A stretch of 64,000 nucleotides of DNA from Spirosoma radiotolerans (GTDB taxonomy: Bacteria > Bacteroidota > Bacteroidia > Cytophagales > Spirosomataceae): NCBI RefSeq assembly GCF_000974425.1, contig NZ_CP010429.1, positions 5,379,501 to 5,443,500 on the forward strand, given 5' to 3'. This document shows positions 52,084 through 60,105 of this stretch, one piece after another. The position numbers and the translations under genes are program-made. How positions within the stretch are numbered: position 1 is the first letter of the stretch; each line of letters starts with the position of its first letter. The notes under the pieces are model-generated. The model was not told where the DNA came from, searched no databases, and was given only the letters and a program-made list of their open reading frames with translations.

Positions 52084-53097
52084 TTAGTAAAGCTTACTCA
52101 CCAACACCGACATGTCATCAGTATGGCGAGCACATTCTTTGTAAATCAGGGCCGCTAAAACAGACGGATCATAATTTACAATACCCGGATAACGCGCAGG
52201 ATTCCACCGCGTGTATAACCCGTCAGAGGTCATCACCAGCAATTGATTTCGCTCATAAGGCATCTCCTGCACCAGGAGTCTTCCGGGGATATTGTGCCCC
52301 AGAATACCATTCTGAGACATGTATCCTTTCACACCCAATGAGCCGCTAAGCCTGGTCATGATATTACCAACTCCACAAAATTTCCACTTTCGACTAGTAA
52401 AATCAAACACAGCGCACGTTCCTACCAGGCCCCTGGTTCCCATAGAAGCCTCATGAATAGCCCCGACTAAGGTATTGGGACTAGGGTCCAGGTCCTGCCT
52501 CAGGGTTCGAATTGCCTGTTCAACGGCGCGCTGAGCCAACAAACCATGCCCTAAGCCATCCCCCAGAAATACCGTTAGCGATGAACTTGTCTGTTTACTG
52601 TAACAGGCATCCCCACAAACTGTTTCACCATCTTTTGGTACGCAGATACAGCGAACCTCCGCCCGAAGGGGCGGGTTAGCCGGCTGATGCGCTTTTTCAT
52701 ACATCCGGACCAGCACAACCGTTCCGCGCTCCGGTTGTGAATAGAGTTGAAACTCACTGGCCAGCCGCTTGATAGCACCCAACCCTTGCCCTAATGATCC
52801 GCCTGTAGATACGCCGTCAATCAGCATCCGGTTTGCCTCAAGCATGCCGGGGCCACTATCGACACTAATTAATTCAAGGCTGGCATTAATGGAATTGGGT
52901 ATGGCCTTGACCAGCAATTCCCCGTTGGTAGCATATTTAACTAGATTGGAGAGCAGCTCGGCAAGGATAATATCGAGCTCTCCCATTTTTTTTTCGTTGA
53001 ACCGAAGCCCGCTCGCCATTAACCGTACATCTCGTTTAATGGTTGCCCCGTAGCTACGATCAGGTATGATAAAAGAGCGGTGGGGCGTATTATCCAT
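52084..53097 (-). CDS. RsbT/W-like ATPase fused to PP2C phosphatase (RsbX-like)
   Basis: 337 residues with two domains. The N-terminal ~130 residues are a HATPase-like anti-sigma domain (LAELLSNLVKYATNGELLVK, DSGPGM, GGSLGQGLGAIKRLASEF). The C-terminal ~190 residues are a SpoIIE/PP2C-type phosphatase: VFLGDGLGHGLLAQRAVEQA, LLVMTSDGLYTRWN and CARHTDDMSVL carry the metal-binding aspartates. In stressosomes RsbX dephosphorylates RsbR and RsbS; the fused ATPase is a Bacteroidota feature. It overlaps the RsbT gene by 8 nt. Confidence 0.9.
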   Translation of the reverse strand: MDNTPHRSFIIPDRSYGATIKRDVRLMASGLRFNEKKMGELDIILAELLSNLVKYATNGELLVKAIPNSINASLELISVDSGPGMLEANRMLIDGVSTGGSLGQGLGAIKRLASEFQLYSQPERGTVVLVRMYEKAHQPANPPLRAEVRCICVPKDGETVCGDACYSKQTSSSLTVFLGDGLGHGLLAQRAVEQAIRTLRQDLDPSPNTLVGAIHEASMGTRGLVGTCAVFDFTSRKWKFCGVGNIMTRLSGSLGVKGYMSQNGILGHNIPGRLLVQEMPYERNQLLVMTSDGLYTRWNPARYPGIVNYDPSVLAALIYKECARHTDDMSVLVSKLY

Positions 53098-53515
53098 TCG
53101 TCCATTTAATAATTGTTACGGTTGTTCCCTGCCCAACCGTACTCTCAATAGAAAATTCACTCACCAGACGCCGGGCACCGGGTAGTCCTAAACCCATTCC
53201 CGAACCGGTGGAATATTCGTCCTGCATGGCTAGTTCTATGTCGGCAATGCCGGGACCTTTATCCGCAAAAATTAACCGTATGCCTGTTTGTTTATCCCGA
53301 TGCATCAGGTCGATTGTTACATTGCCCCCATTCGCGTAATTAAGCATATTGCGGGCCAACTCGCTGGCAGCGGTGATTAACTTGGTTTGATTTAGTACCG
53401 ACATACCTATCAGCACCGCCTGCATACGAACATAGGCCGTGAGATGGATTACATCCCGTTCAACTCCTATTGCCATTGTTTCGGTAGCCGTAACCTTAAT
53501 CGTCGGATTCGGCAT
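53090..53515 (-). CDS. rsbT: RsbT-like serine/threonine kinase (anti-sigma-factor type ATPase)
   Basis: 141 residues, a single HATPase_c_2 domain: N-box ASELARNMLNYANGG, ADKGPGIADIELAMQDEY, and the glycine-rich SGMGLGLPGARRLV with TVGQGTTVTI. RsbT phosphorylates RsbS and RsbR on the stressosome and on release activates a downstream partner. In Bacillus the partner is RsbU; here the partner is likely the fused kinase/phosphatase proteins downstream. It overlaps the RsbS gene by 20 nt. Confidence 0.92.
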   Translation of the reverse strand: MPNPTIKVTATETMAIGVERDVIHLTAYVRMQAVLIGMSVLNQTKLITAASELARNMLNYANGGNVTIDLMHRDKQTGIRLIFADKGPGIADIELAMQDEYSTGSGMGLGLPGARRLVSEFSIESTVGQGTTVTIIKWTNG

Positions 53516-53876
53516 CGTCGGATAAGGTCTTACTCCGCAGAAGTTCCATACCTTTCTCCACGTTTAACGCTGTGTAAACGCCTTTTAACGGTAAACCAAG
53601 CTCTACTAAGGTGATCGCAACGGCAGGTTGCATGCCCACTACTACTGTTTCGGCATCCAGCACACGGGCCATGCTGGCAATGTTGCTCAGAATACGACCC
53701 ATAAACGAATCGACAATAGACACAGCCGAAATATCAATCAGAACTCCACTGGCGTTGTTTTTTGTGATGGCTCCGATAATATTGGCTTCCAGGTCGAGCG
53801 CCAGCCGATCATAGAGATCAACCTGAATCGTTACCAGCAGAAACCGGCCCATTTTTAGAATAGGAATTCGTTCCAT
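53496..53876 (-). CDS. rsbS: RsbS-like STAS-domain protein
   Basis: 126 residues, a lone STAS domain. The phospho-site region is VLIDISAVSIVDSFMGRILS (serine in the DS position near residue 58), followed by RVLDAETVVVGMQPAVAITLVELG. RsbS forms the stressosome core with RsbR and holds RsbT until phosphorylated. It starts 12 nt after RsbR ends and overlaps RsbT at its own end, so it is co-translated with both. Confidence 0.92.
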   Translation of the reverse strand: MERIPILKMGRFLLVTIQVDLYDRLALDLEANIIGAITKNNASGVLIDISAVSIVDSFMGRILSNIASMARVLDAETVVVGMQPAVAITLVELGLPLKGVYTALNVEKGMELLRSKTLSDDAESDD

Positions 53877-53888
53877 TGCTGATACGGA

Positions 53889-54773
53889 TTAAAATAGGCT
53901 AGTTTCTTCAGATGATCTTGCGCCCGACGGTGCTTTTTTTACTTCCAGGCGCAACACTCGAAAAGCATATTTGAGCGCACTGGCCAGCGTAGCCTTGGTC
54001 ACTACGTTCGACAGGTCGATACCCAAGTGCACGATTGTCTGGGCAATTTCGGGTCTGATGCCGCTAATGATACACTCAGCACCCATTAATCGGGTGGCAT
54101 TGACGGTTTTTATCAAGTGCTGGGCCACCATCGAGTCGACCATGGGCACGCCCGAAATATCCAGAATAGCAATATCACTGCCGGTATTGACAATCTCCTG
54201 TAGGAGGTTTTCCATGACAAGCAGCGTGCGGGAACTATCCAGCGTACCAATAATGGGCATGGCCAGAATACCATCCCATACTTTCACGACGGGTGTTAAT
54301 ATACTGGCCATCTCATCGGTCTGGCGCAGAATGATATCCTCACGTCCCTGAATGAATGTTTCAAACGTGACAATACCGAGGCTGTCTAAAAACTTACTGA
54401 TTTTCAGGCTTTCCAGGTAAAGGCGTTGCGAATCATTCGTTAGCTCCGCCTGTAACGTTTCCAGTAGAGCATCCTTTAAGCTAAAGATATATACGGCTGT
54501 CTCGCGGGGCGTATAGCCCTGCCGGGCCCGGGACATCGAGATTCCCGACAGCATGCTTATCAGTGGTTCGAGATCGGGCGCATCTATATTTGAAAGGTTA
54601 GCATCGGTCAGGACGGCGAAGAGGGTATTTAGAAGCTCACTTGACTGGTTCCGAAGCTCATCATTTGGCATTAAATCCTCTCGAAGACTATCATCGGCCA
54701 ATTGAACGCGCATCCAGGTGGTTAAAACTTGTTTTTTCTTTTGCCGAAGCAGTTCGACGATCGAATCAGTCAT
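53889..54773 (-). CDS. rsbR: RsbR-like stressosome protein
   Basis: 294 residues. The N-terminal ~160 residues are a helical sensing domain of the RsbRD type (MTDSIVELLRQKKKQVLTTW, RARQGYTPRETAVYIFSLKD), not a haem-globin. The C-terminal STAS domain has AILDISGVPMVDSMVAQHLI and CIISGIRPEIAQTIVHLG; the positions of the two RsbR phospho-threonines are Ser (VDS) and Thr (AQT) here. First gene of the five-gene operon. No sigma-B gene nearby; the operon belongs to the sigma-B-free RsbRST modules known in many phyla. Confidence 0.92.
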   Translation of the reverse strand: MTDSIVELLRQKKKQVLTTWMRVQLADDSLREDLMPNDELRNQSSELLNTLFAVLTDANLSNIDAPDLEPLISMLSGISMSRARQGYTPRETAVYIFSLKDALLETLQAELTNDSQRLYLESLKISKFLDSLGIVTFETFIQGREDIILRQTDEMASILTPVVKVWDGILAMPIIGTLDSSRTLLVMENLLQEIVNTGSDIAILDISGVPMVDSMVAQHLIKTVNATRLMGAECIISGIRPEIAQTIVHLGIDLSNVVTKATLASALKYAFRVLRLEVKKAPSGARSSEETSLF

Positions 54774-54932
54774 GTTGACAAATTTTGCTGTTTAACAAAT
54801 ATACGCATTTACCCGGTAAGCTCCTTGATTAACAAGGCTGACATTCTACCAACAGCTACACGGGTCATGCGTAAGCGCGCAAATGGTCAGAACTGGGCTC
54901 ATTCGTCGTTTTCTTAAGCCGCTGGATTGTGC

Positions 54933-56441
54933 CTACTTTGCCCCGTCAGCCTTGGCCCCAGCAACGGCCGTTTGCCCGATAAACGCACCCAGCTTTGCGC
55001 CCGCTTCGGTATCGAACCGAAAGCTCGTTCCACCATACAATTCCGCCATGGCCGCTTCAGCAGCCTGCGCAGCCAGGTTCGTCGACTCATCTGGAAACAG
55101 GTAAGCCAGCACGGTGGTAGCAGCCGCCGAAACCGCTGCCTGATCAGATACATAGCCGGGGCTGTTCGGAATGACGGTTGCCGTTTTAATGCTCGCATCA
55201 ACCTGCGAAGGGCGTGGCGTAAAGTAGGTGTATTTTGTATACCAGGCCGCCGTTGTGGCATCCTGTATGGCCCGGTTCATGAGTGCGTACGTACGGGCGG
55301 TCCGAAGCTCATTCTGGCTGTTCTGCCGGGTGAGGTCTTCAACCAGAAAATTCCATTGACCCGATTGCGAGTAGGTATTGGTCCCGTTATCCCAGTAGTT
55401 AGCAATACGCCATTGATCGCGTGTGCGCATAGTGGCTATATCGCGCACTTCGCTGAGCGCTTTCTGAAAGTCAGCCGAACTGGTAGCGGGGGGCGCAGCC
55501 GGAATGGCCTGAAAAATAGCCGTCGAATCGAACCAGGTTTTCACCTTACCCGCCAGGGGCAGAACGGGCGAGCGGGCAGGCAACTCCAGACTACGCCACT
55601 TTTGATCGTAAGGAGCCGATGCGAGCTTTGCCTGCCAACTGTTCGTTGCGTCGATCGATGGACTGAAACGGTCCGTTTTGGCCCGATCAATGACTTTGGC
55701 GGTCACGGCAGCCGCCAGTTCTTCGCCAGCTTTTACATCGCTGGGCACGTTGGTTCCTGCCCAAACCCGGCTTTGCTTGTGCTCTGCCGCTTTGGCCTTC
55801 AGAAAAGCCACTTCACTCGGGAATAAATACGTCAGCACCTGACACGACGCTTCGGCAATGGCCGCGTCCTCCGACGGATACGAGGGCACATCCACCACCG
55901 GAATCCTCGTGATAACGCCCTGGCTTTCCAGAGAGGGTCGATTATACTGGTATTTGGCTCGCCAGGCAACAACCAGCGCGTCGTATTGCGCAACGCTCAA
56001 CAGGGCATATACCCGAGCCGCATACGGCGACCCGGCATACTGGTTAGCTGCATCAGAGGTGACAACCTGCCCCGTTGCATTGTCATAACCGGGCGGGGTA
56101 TTGTATTTGGCTACCAGTTGCCGGGCAATCTGATTCCAGCGCAAAACGCCCCCGGCTGCCCAGTAGTTGACCGCCGTATTCTGTTCCGGACCAGCGCTCA
56201 GCAGCCCGTTTTTCACATCGCTCAGCTCTTTCTGATACGCATCAGACGTAATGGCTGTAGGTTGGGGGACGGTAATGTCGGCGGCCGATTTCAACACAAT
56301 CGTGCGCCACGTTCCGCCGTCGGCATCTGGGGAGCCCGGCGCGGTAAAGGGCAAAATACCTTCATCGATGGTTGGTTCTTTACAGCCCGTTACCCAGATC
56401 AGCAACGTACTCAGCAGTATAGACGAAAATATAAGTTTCAT
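54933..56441 (-). CDS. PAP2/vanadium haloperoxidase-like lipoprotein, catalytic residues lost
   Basis: 502 residues with lipoprotein signal (LLSTLLIWVTGCKEP). Two tandem PAP2-like halves, about 100-265 and 320-500. In the second half the first motif KYTYFTPRP is kept, but the central PSGH is PGYVSDQ (near residue 445) and the last SRx(n)H is MAELYGGTSFRFD, so both catalytic histidines are missing. The first half is also degenerate (YPSEDA, SRVWAGTNVPSD). Probably a pseudoenzyme at the outer membrane. It follows a beta-barrel gene by 63 nt. Confidence 0.85.
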   Translation of the reverse strand: MKLIFSSILLSTLLIWVTGCKEPTIDEGILPFTAPGSPDADGGTWRTIVLKSAADITVPQPTAITSDAYQKELSDVKNGLLSAGPEQNTAVNYWAAGGVLRWNQIARQLVAKYNTPPGYDNATGQVVTSDAANQYAGSPYAARVYALLSVAQYDALVVAWRAKYQYNRPSLESQGVITRIPVVDVPSYPSEDAAIAEASCQVLTYLFPSEVAFLKAKAAEHKQSRVWAGTNVPSDVKAGEELAAAVTAKVIDRAKTDRFSPSIDATNSWQAKLASAPYDQKWRSLELPARSPVLPLAGKVKTWFDSTAIFQAIPAAPPATSSADFQKALSEVRDIATMRTRDQWRIANYWDNGTNTYSQSGQWNFLVEDLTRQNSQNELRTARTYALMNRAIQDATTAAWYTKYTYFTPRPSQVDASIKTATVIPNSPGYVSDQAAVSAAATTVLAYLFPDESTNLAAQAAEAAMAELYGGTSFRFDTEAGAKLGAFIGQTAVAGAKADGAK

Positions 56442-56504
56442 AGTTGTAGAACGTTCGTCTGGAGCTACACCCCAGGCCGGAAAACAGTCAAAAATTGCGG
56501 AAGC

Positions 56505-57422
56505 CTAATTGTTAGCGGTCCAGTGGCCAATAACAATGCCGCCATTGACCTGTGTTGTTTTGCCAATATTACGCCCATCCAGTGTAGCGCTGTAGCCTGC
56601 CAGTAGCCCAAATTGCTTGAGCAGGCGCACGTAGGCGGTTGCCCCTACCCTGGTGAAACCAACGGCATTCGTCGGAAAGGGAACACCAGGACCGATATCC
56701 GTACCCCGGTTGTGGGGCGTTTGCTGCTGCCCCCAAACATCGATGTTAAACACCTTCGATACGATTCCTCCGCGCACGATGATCTCGGTCACGTCGGGTA
56801 CGTTGACGACGGAACCACTGTTTGGGTTAAGCTGACTAGGGTCGTAATAATTGACGGTATGATCGAGCGTTACCTGCCCATTTCGGATGTAACCGTACTG
56901 ACCCGTTATAAAAAACGACCGCGCCTTAAAATGCAGCATGGTGCGCCCATCGAGATTACGTGACCCCCGGCCAATGGCAACCAGCGCATCGTTTACATAG
57001 TTTTCGACCGGCACCGAGTACCCTACGGCGAATAGCCAGGAGAGTTTGGTCTTGCCAAATTTGTAGTCGAAGGCTTCCCAGCGTAGCGTAGCGGAGGCAT
57101 CCTGAAAGCCTTCCTGTTTGGGCGAATAGCCAGCACTGGCCTGTGTACGAACGTAAGGAACCGCCACGATCAGGTCGAGGTCGTAGCCGAGCCCATAGGT
57201 GCCAACGAGGGTGAGGGCCTGGGTGGTTACAGTGCCAAGGTTCGGATTTTTTGTTTCGGTTTTATTGACATAATACGTGTCGAAGGTCGACTGGGAACCG
57301 ATTAGGGCTAGACTGGCCTTTCGTTGGCCACGCATAAATCCGTCTATTAACCCCTGCGCCTGGGTTTTCGAAGCGAGGTTCAGCAGTACCAGCACACTGG
57401 CAGTAACGGTTATTAATCGCAT
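56505..57422 (-). CDS. Outer-membrane beta-barrel protein, transporter-like
   Basis: 305 residues with a signal peptide (VTASVLVLLNLASKTQAQG). Alternating aromatic/hydrophobic strands, turns such as VPYVRTQASAGYSP and the final GYSATLDGRNIGKTTQVNGG and IVIGHW suggest a 10-12-strand barrel of the phenol-degradation MetA/DUF3187 kind. No enzyme motif. It is the partner barrel of the PAP2 gene that follows it. Confidence 0.75.
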   Translation of the reverse strand: MRLITVTASVLVLLNLASKTQAQGLIDGFMRGQRKASLALIGSQSTFDTYYVNKTETKNPNLGTVTTQALTLVGTYGLGYDLDLIVAVPYVRTQASAGYSPKQEGFQDASATLRWEAFDYKFGKTKLSWLFAVGYSVPVENYVNDALVAIGRGSRNLDGRTMLHFKARSFFITGQYGYIRNGQVTLDHTVNYYDPSQLNPNSGSVVNVPDVTEIIVRGGIVSKVFNIDVWGQQQTPHNRGTDIGPGVPFPTNAVGFTRVGATAYVRLLKQFGLLAGYSATLDGRNIGKTTQVNGGIVIGHWTANN

Positions 57423-57550
57423 AAATCCATTTTAGGTTGAACAAAAGTAGTCGTTCAGGAGGAGCATATCCTATGAACGACCGTTTTCCTCGTTAGTGGT
57501 TAACCGAACGCCGGATTTCTTCGATTTTCTTGCCGAAGTAAAAAAAAGTA

Positions 57551-57573
57551 CCCCAGCCATAGAATGACTGGGG
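57551..57573 (-). terminator. Hairpin terminator on the minus strand
   Basis: CCCCAGCCAT (57551-57560) with ATGACTGGGG (57564-57573), one mismatch; on the minus strand it is followed by TACTTTTTTT. It lies ~40 nt after the stop of the PAP2 gene and splits the cluster's transcript. Confidence 0.75.
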
Positions 57574-57612
57574 ACTATCAACCTAACCTATGATAAAAAC
57601 GTAATTATTCGA

Positions 57613-59160
57613 TTATAAGCCCGAGCCATCGGCTTTGCCTCGTGCTACGGCATAGGCGCCAATATTTTTCCCGCAGGCAAGTCCTGCCGAGCAGTCGAAC
57701 CGGTAGTGAATCAAGCCGTACACACGCGAATCCGAAGCTTCCTGCGCTTTTGCCCAGAAATCGTCGGCCTGATCGGGGAAGATGCTGCCCAGTACGACGG
57801 CTGCTGCCGCCGAAAAGGTTGAGTGTCCTGATGTATAGGACGGAAAATTAGGCAGCCCCACCGATGTTTTCATACCAAACTGCTGAGGCCGGGGATAATA
57901 GTAAAACGACTTTGTATCCCAGCAGCAAACCCCCGCATCCATCAGCGCGGTGCTAACCAGCGCCAGCGTTCGGGCCATGCGTACCTCCGAGTATTTCGCA
58001 TCATTCGCTGCATTGGCTGCGGTCCGCATCCAGTGACCGGGGGGCGTGTAGCTCCCGGCTCCATCAGCCCAGTAATTAGCAATGCGGGCTTGTTCGCGGG
58101 TTTGTCCTTTATTGATCGTTTTGAGTTCGTCCAGGGCCGCCGTGAACTCCGGGCTACCAATGGCCGGTGGTGGGCCAGGGCGAAGTTTAACTTTCGTAGC
58201 TGCATCGAAATTCCAGTTCTGTACAGCCCCATAATTGGGCAGCATCGGTGGGCGGGCGGGCGTTTCCTGACTCACCCACACCTCACTTAGCCCCCGTGCT
58301 TTGGCATCGGCGATCATACCCGCCGTAAGGGCCTGGTTGTTGGCCGCGCTCATGCCATCCGTTTTAGCACGGGCCATCACCTTGGCCGCTACCTGGTTTC
58401 CTAAATCGCCACCGGCATTCAGGTCACTCATGACATTCATACCAGCCCATAGGCGGCTGTTGCGGTGTTCGGCCAGTTTCGCATCCAGATACGGTACTTC
58501 GCCTGGAAACATGGCCTTTAATACCGTGTAAGACGCAGCAGCCACCACGGCATCTTCGGACGGGTACGCGGGTAGTGCAGAGGTAGGCAGAGCAACCCGA
58601 ATGGTGGCATCTACTTTCGAAGGCGCCGACCGCTTGAAGGTGTATTTATAATTCCAGGCAGCCACCAGCGCATCATATTGGGCGACACTTAAATAAGCAA
58701 AAGCGCGGGCCGTATACGGCGGATTGGCAAACGGAAACCGAGGATCAGCGAGTGGATTGGCGGCATCGGGCACCGGGTATTTCCCGTCGGCTGTCGATGC
58801 GGGCGGCACGTTATAGCGGGCTGCCAGTTCCCGCGCAATTTCATTCCAGCGGTAAACCGCCCCGGTTCCCCAATACACGACGGCCTCCTGTTGTTCCTGC
58901 GTCAAACTGGCTGATTTCGATTTAAGATCTGCCACTTCGGCCAGATACGCGGCTGACGTTACCGATGCAGGCGTTGCCACCGTTACGTCGGTGGGTGCCG
59001 TGAGCACGTAGGTTTTCCAGGTACCTGCTTTATCATCTATGCTGGCCGGTGTGTAGCCAACTCGTTGCGGTTCGGAAATGCTTTTGTCGCAGGAAATAAC
59101 AGCGGCTGACAACCCGATCAATACGCAGCTGATTGTGAGTAATTGACTATATTTTTTCAT
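57613..59160 (-). CDS. PAP2/vanadium haloperoxidase-like lipoprotein, tandem domains
   Basis: 515 residues with lipoprotein signal (LIGLSAAVISCDKS). The C-terminal half has a complete acid phosphatase/haloperoxidase motif set: KSFYYYPRP near residue 415, PSYTSGHST near 440, and SRVYGLIHYRFD near 490. The N-terminal half (about 110-270) aligns with it by eye (YPSEDAVVAAASYTVLKAMF, NSRLWAGMNVMSDLNAG) but has no catalytic His, so it is a duplicated, inactive copy. It could be a vanadium-dependent haloperoxidase or a phosphatase; sequence alone does not decide. It starts 18 nt after a barrel gene. Confidence 0.88.
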   Translation of the reverse strand: MKKYSQLLTISCVLIGLSAAVISCDKSISEPQRVGYTPASIDDKAGTWKTYVLTAPTDVTVATPASVTSAAYLAEVADLKSKSASLTQEQQEAVVYWGTGAVYRWNEIARELAARYNVPPASTADGKYPVPDAANPLADPRFPFANPPYTARAFAYLSVAQYDALVAAWNYKYTFKRSAPSKVDATIRVALPTSALPAYPSEDAVVAAASYTVLKAMFPGEVPYLDAKLAEHRNSRLWAGMNVMSDLNAGGDLGNQVAAKVMARAKTDGMSAANNQALTAGMIADAKARGLSEVWVSQETPARPPMLPNYGAVQNWNFDAATKVKLRPGPPPAIGSPEFTAALDELKTINKGQTREQARIANYWADGAGSYTPPGHWMRTAANAANDAKYSEVRMARTLALVSTALMDAGVCCWDTKSFYYYPRPQQFGMKTSVGLPNFPSYTSGHSTFSAAAAVVLGSIFPDQADDFWAKAQEASDSRVYGLIHYRFDCSAGLACGKNIGAYAVARGKADGSGL

Positions 59161-59178
59161 GAGGCTACGGTAACTTCC

Positions 59179-60075
59179 CTATTTTTTAAAATTGATTTGA
59201 TACAACAGTCCCACCATGTAACTGGTGCTCTGGCCCACGTTCAGGCCGTCGACGACATACCCCACGCGGGCGTTAACTCCGATGCTATGCGGCTGCACTT
59301 TGGCATACCAGCCCACCGATGTGGCCTGCATGTTATTCGTTGGAAAAGGCATATCGTTCCGGCGAATATTGTCACCACTGAGACAGGCCGTACGCTCAGC
59401 CCAGAATTCCGTTTGCCAGCCCTTCCGCAATACCCCTAGCCGAACGGCCGCATCATACGTATTGGGAACCTGTACCTGGTTGGTGTTATACACCCGGTCG
59501 TCGGCCTGATACGCGTCCTGATCGATTTTCGTGTTACCCCGCCAGCCGTAACTGCCGTGGGCTGTCAGATAAAGACCGGTTTTAGGTTCCCGGTAGTTGG
59601 CCAGCAATCGACCCGTAAACGTGCGGCATTGCAGCCCAATCGACATGGGTAGAAAACTCGGTACGTAATTGCCCAGCGGAATCGAGCCACCGACGACTGC
59701 GTTGAGCGAAAATCCACCGACGCTTACAGCTTTTACTTTTAGCCAGGCCGATAAGTCCTGGATGCCATGCTGGCCCATGAGGTTACCTGCGCTCGTGCTC
59801 GTCCAGACATACGGTAGGCTCAGGATAACGTTGACGCGCTTGCTGATGCCGATAACGGGCATCAGCATAAAGCTTTGGGTAGTTTGCGTACCAATATTCA
59901 GGTTCTCCCGCTTGAGGCTATTTTCCCAATAATGATCCCATGAACTGTGCGTGTACATACCCGCCACGCAAACCTGGTTTTTATTCATGTAGATAGCATC
60001 CTGAGGCATCTGAGCTTTGGTGATAAACGGTGCCAGCAGAAAAGCGATGAGCAGGTAGTTGAGATGTGTTTTCAT
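59179..60075 (-). CDS. Outer-membrane beta-barrel protein, transporter-like
   Basis: 298 residues with signal peptide (LLIAFLLAPFITKAQMPQD). Same architecture as the barrel at 56505-57422: a similar opening (DAIYMNKNQVCVAGMYTHSS), strands with VNVILSLPYVWTSTSAGNL, and an ending GYVVDGLNVGQSTSYMVGLL. The two barrels are paralogues, each followed by a PAP2-like lipoprotein gene. Substrate unknown. Confidence 0.78.
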   Translation of the reverse strand: MKTHLNYLLIAFLLAPFITKAQMPQDAIYMNKNQVCVAGMYTHSSWDHYWENSLKRENLNIGTQTTQSFMLMPVIGISKRVNVILSLPYVWTSTSAGNLMGQHGIQDLSAWLKVKAVSVGGFSLNAVVGGSIPLGNYVPSFLPMSIGLQCRTFTGRLLANYREPKTGLYLTAHGSYGWRGNTKIDQDAYQADDRVYNTNQVQVPNTYDAAVRLGVLRKGWQTEFWAERTACLSGDNIRRNDMPFPTNNMQATSVGWYAKVQPHSIGVNARVGYVVDGLNVGQSTSYMVGLLYQINFKK

Positions 60076-60105
60076 AGGTTTGTTTAGTTTCTGATACGAT
60101 GGATG

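Noticed and set aside
54927..56606. Long plus-strand frames (up to 299 codons) opposite the PAP2 gene
   Set aside because: They are antisense shadows of a protein with a lipoprotein signal and recognised domain pattern; composition is Arg/Gly-rich as usual for shadows.
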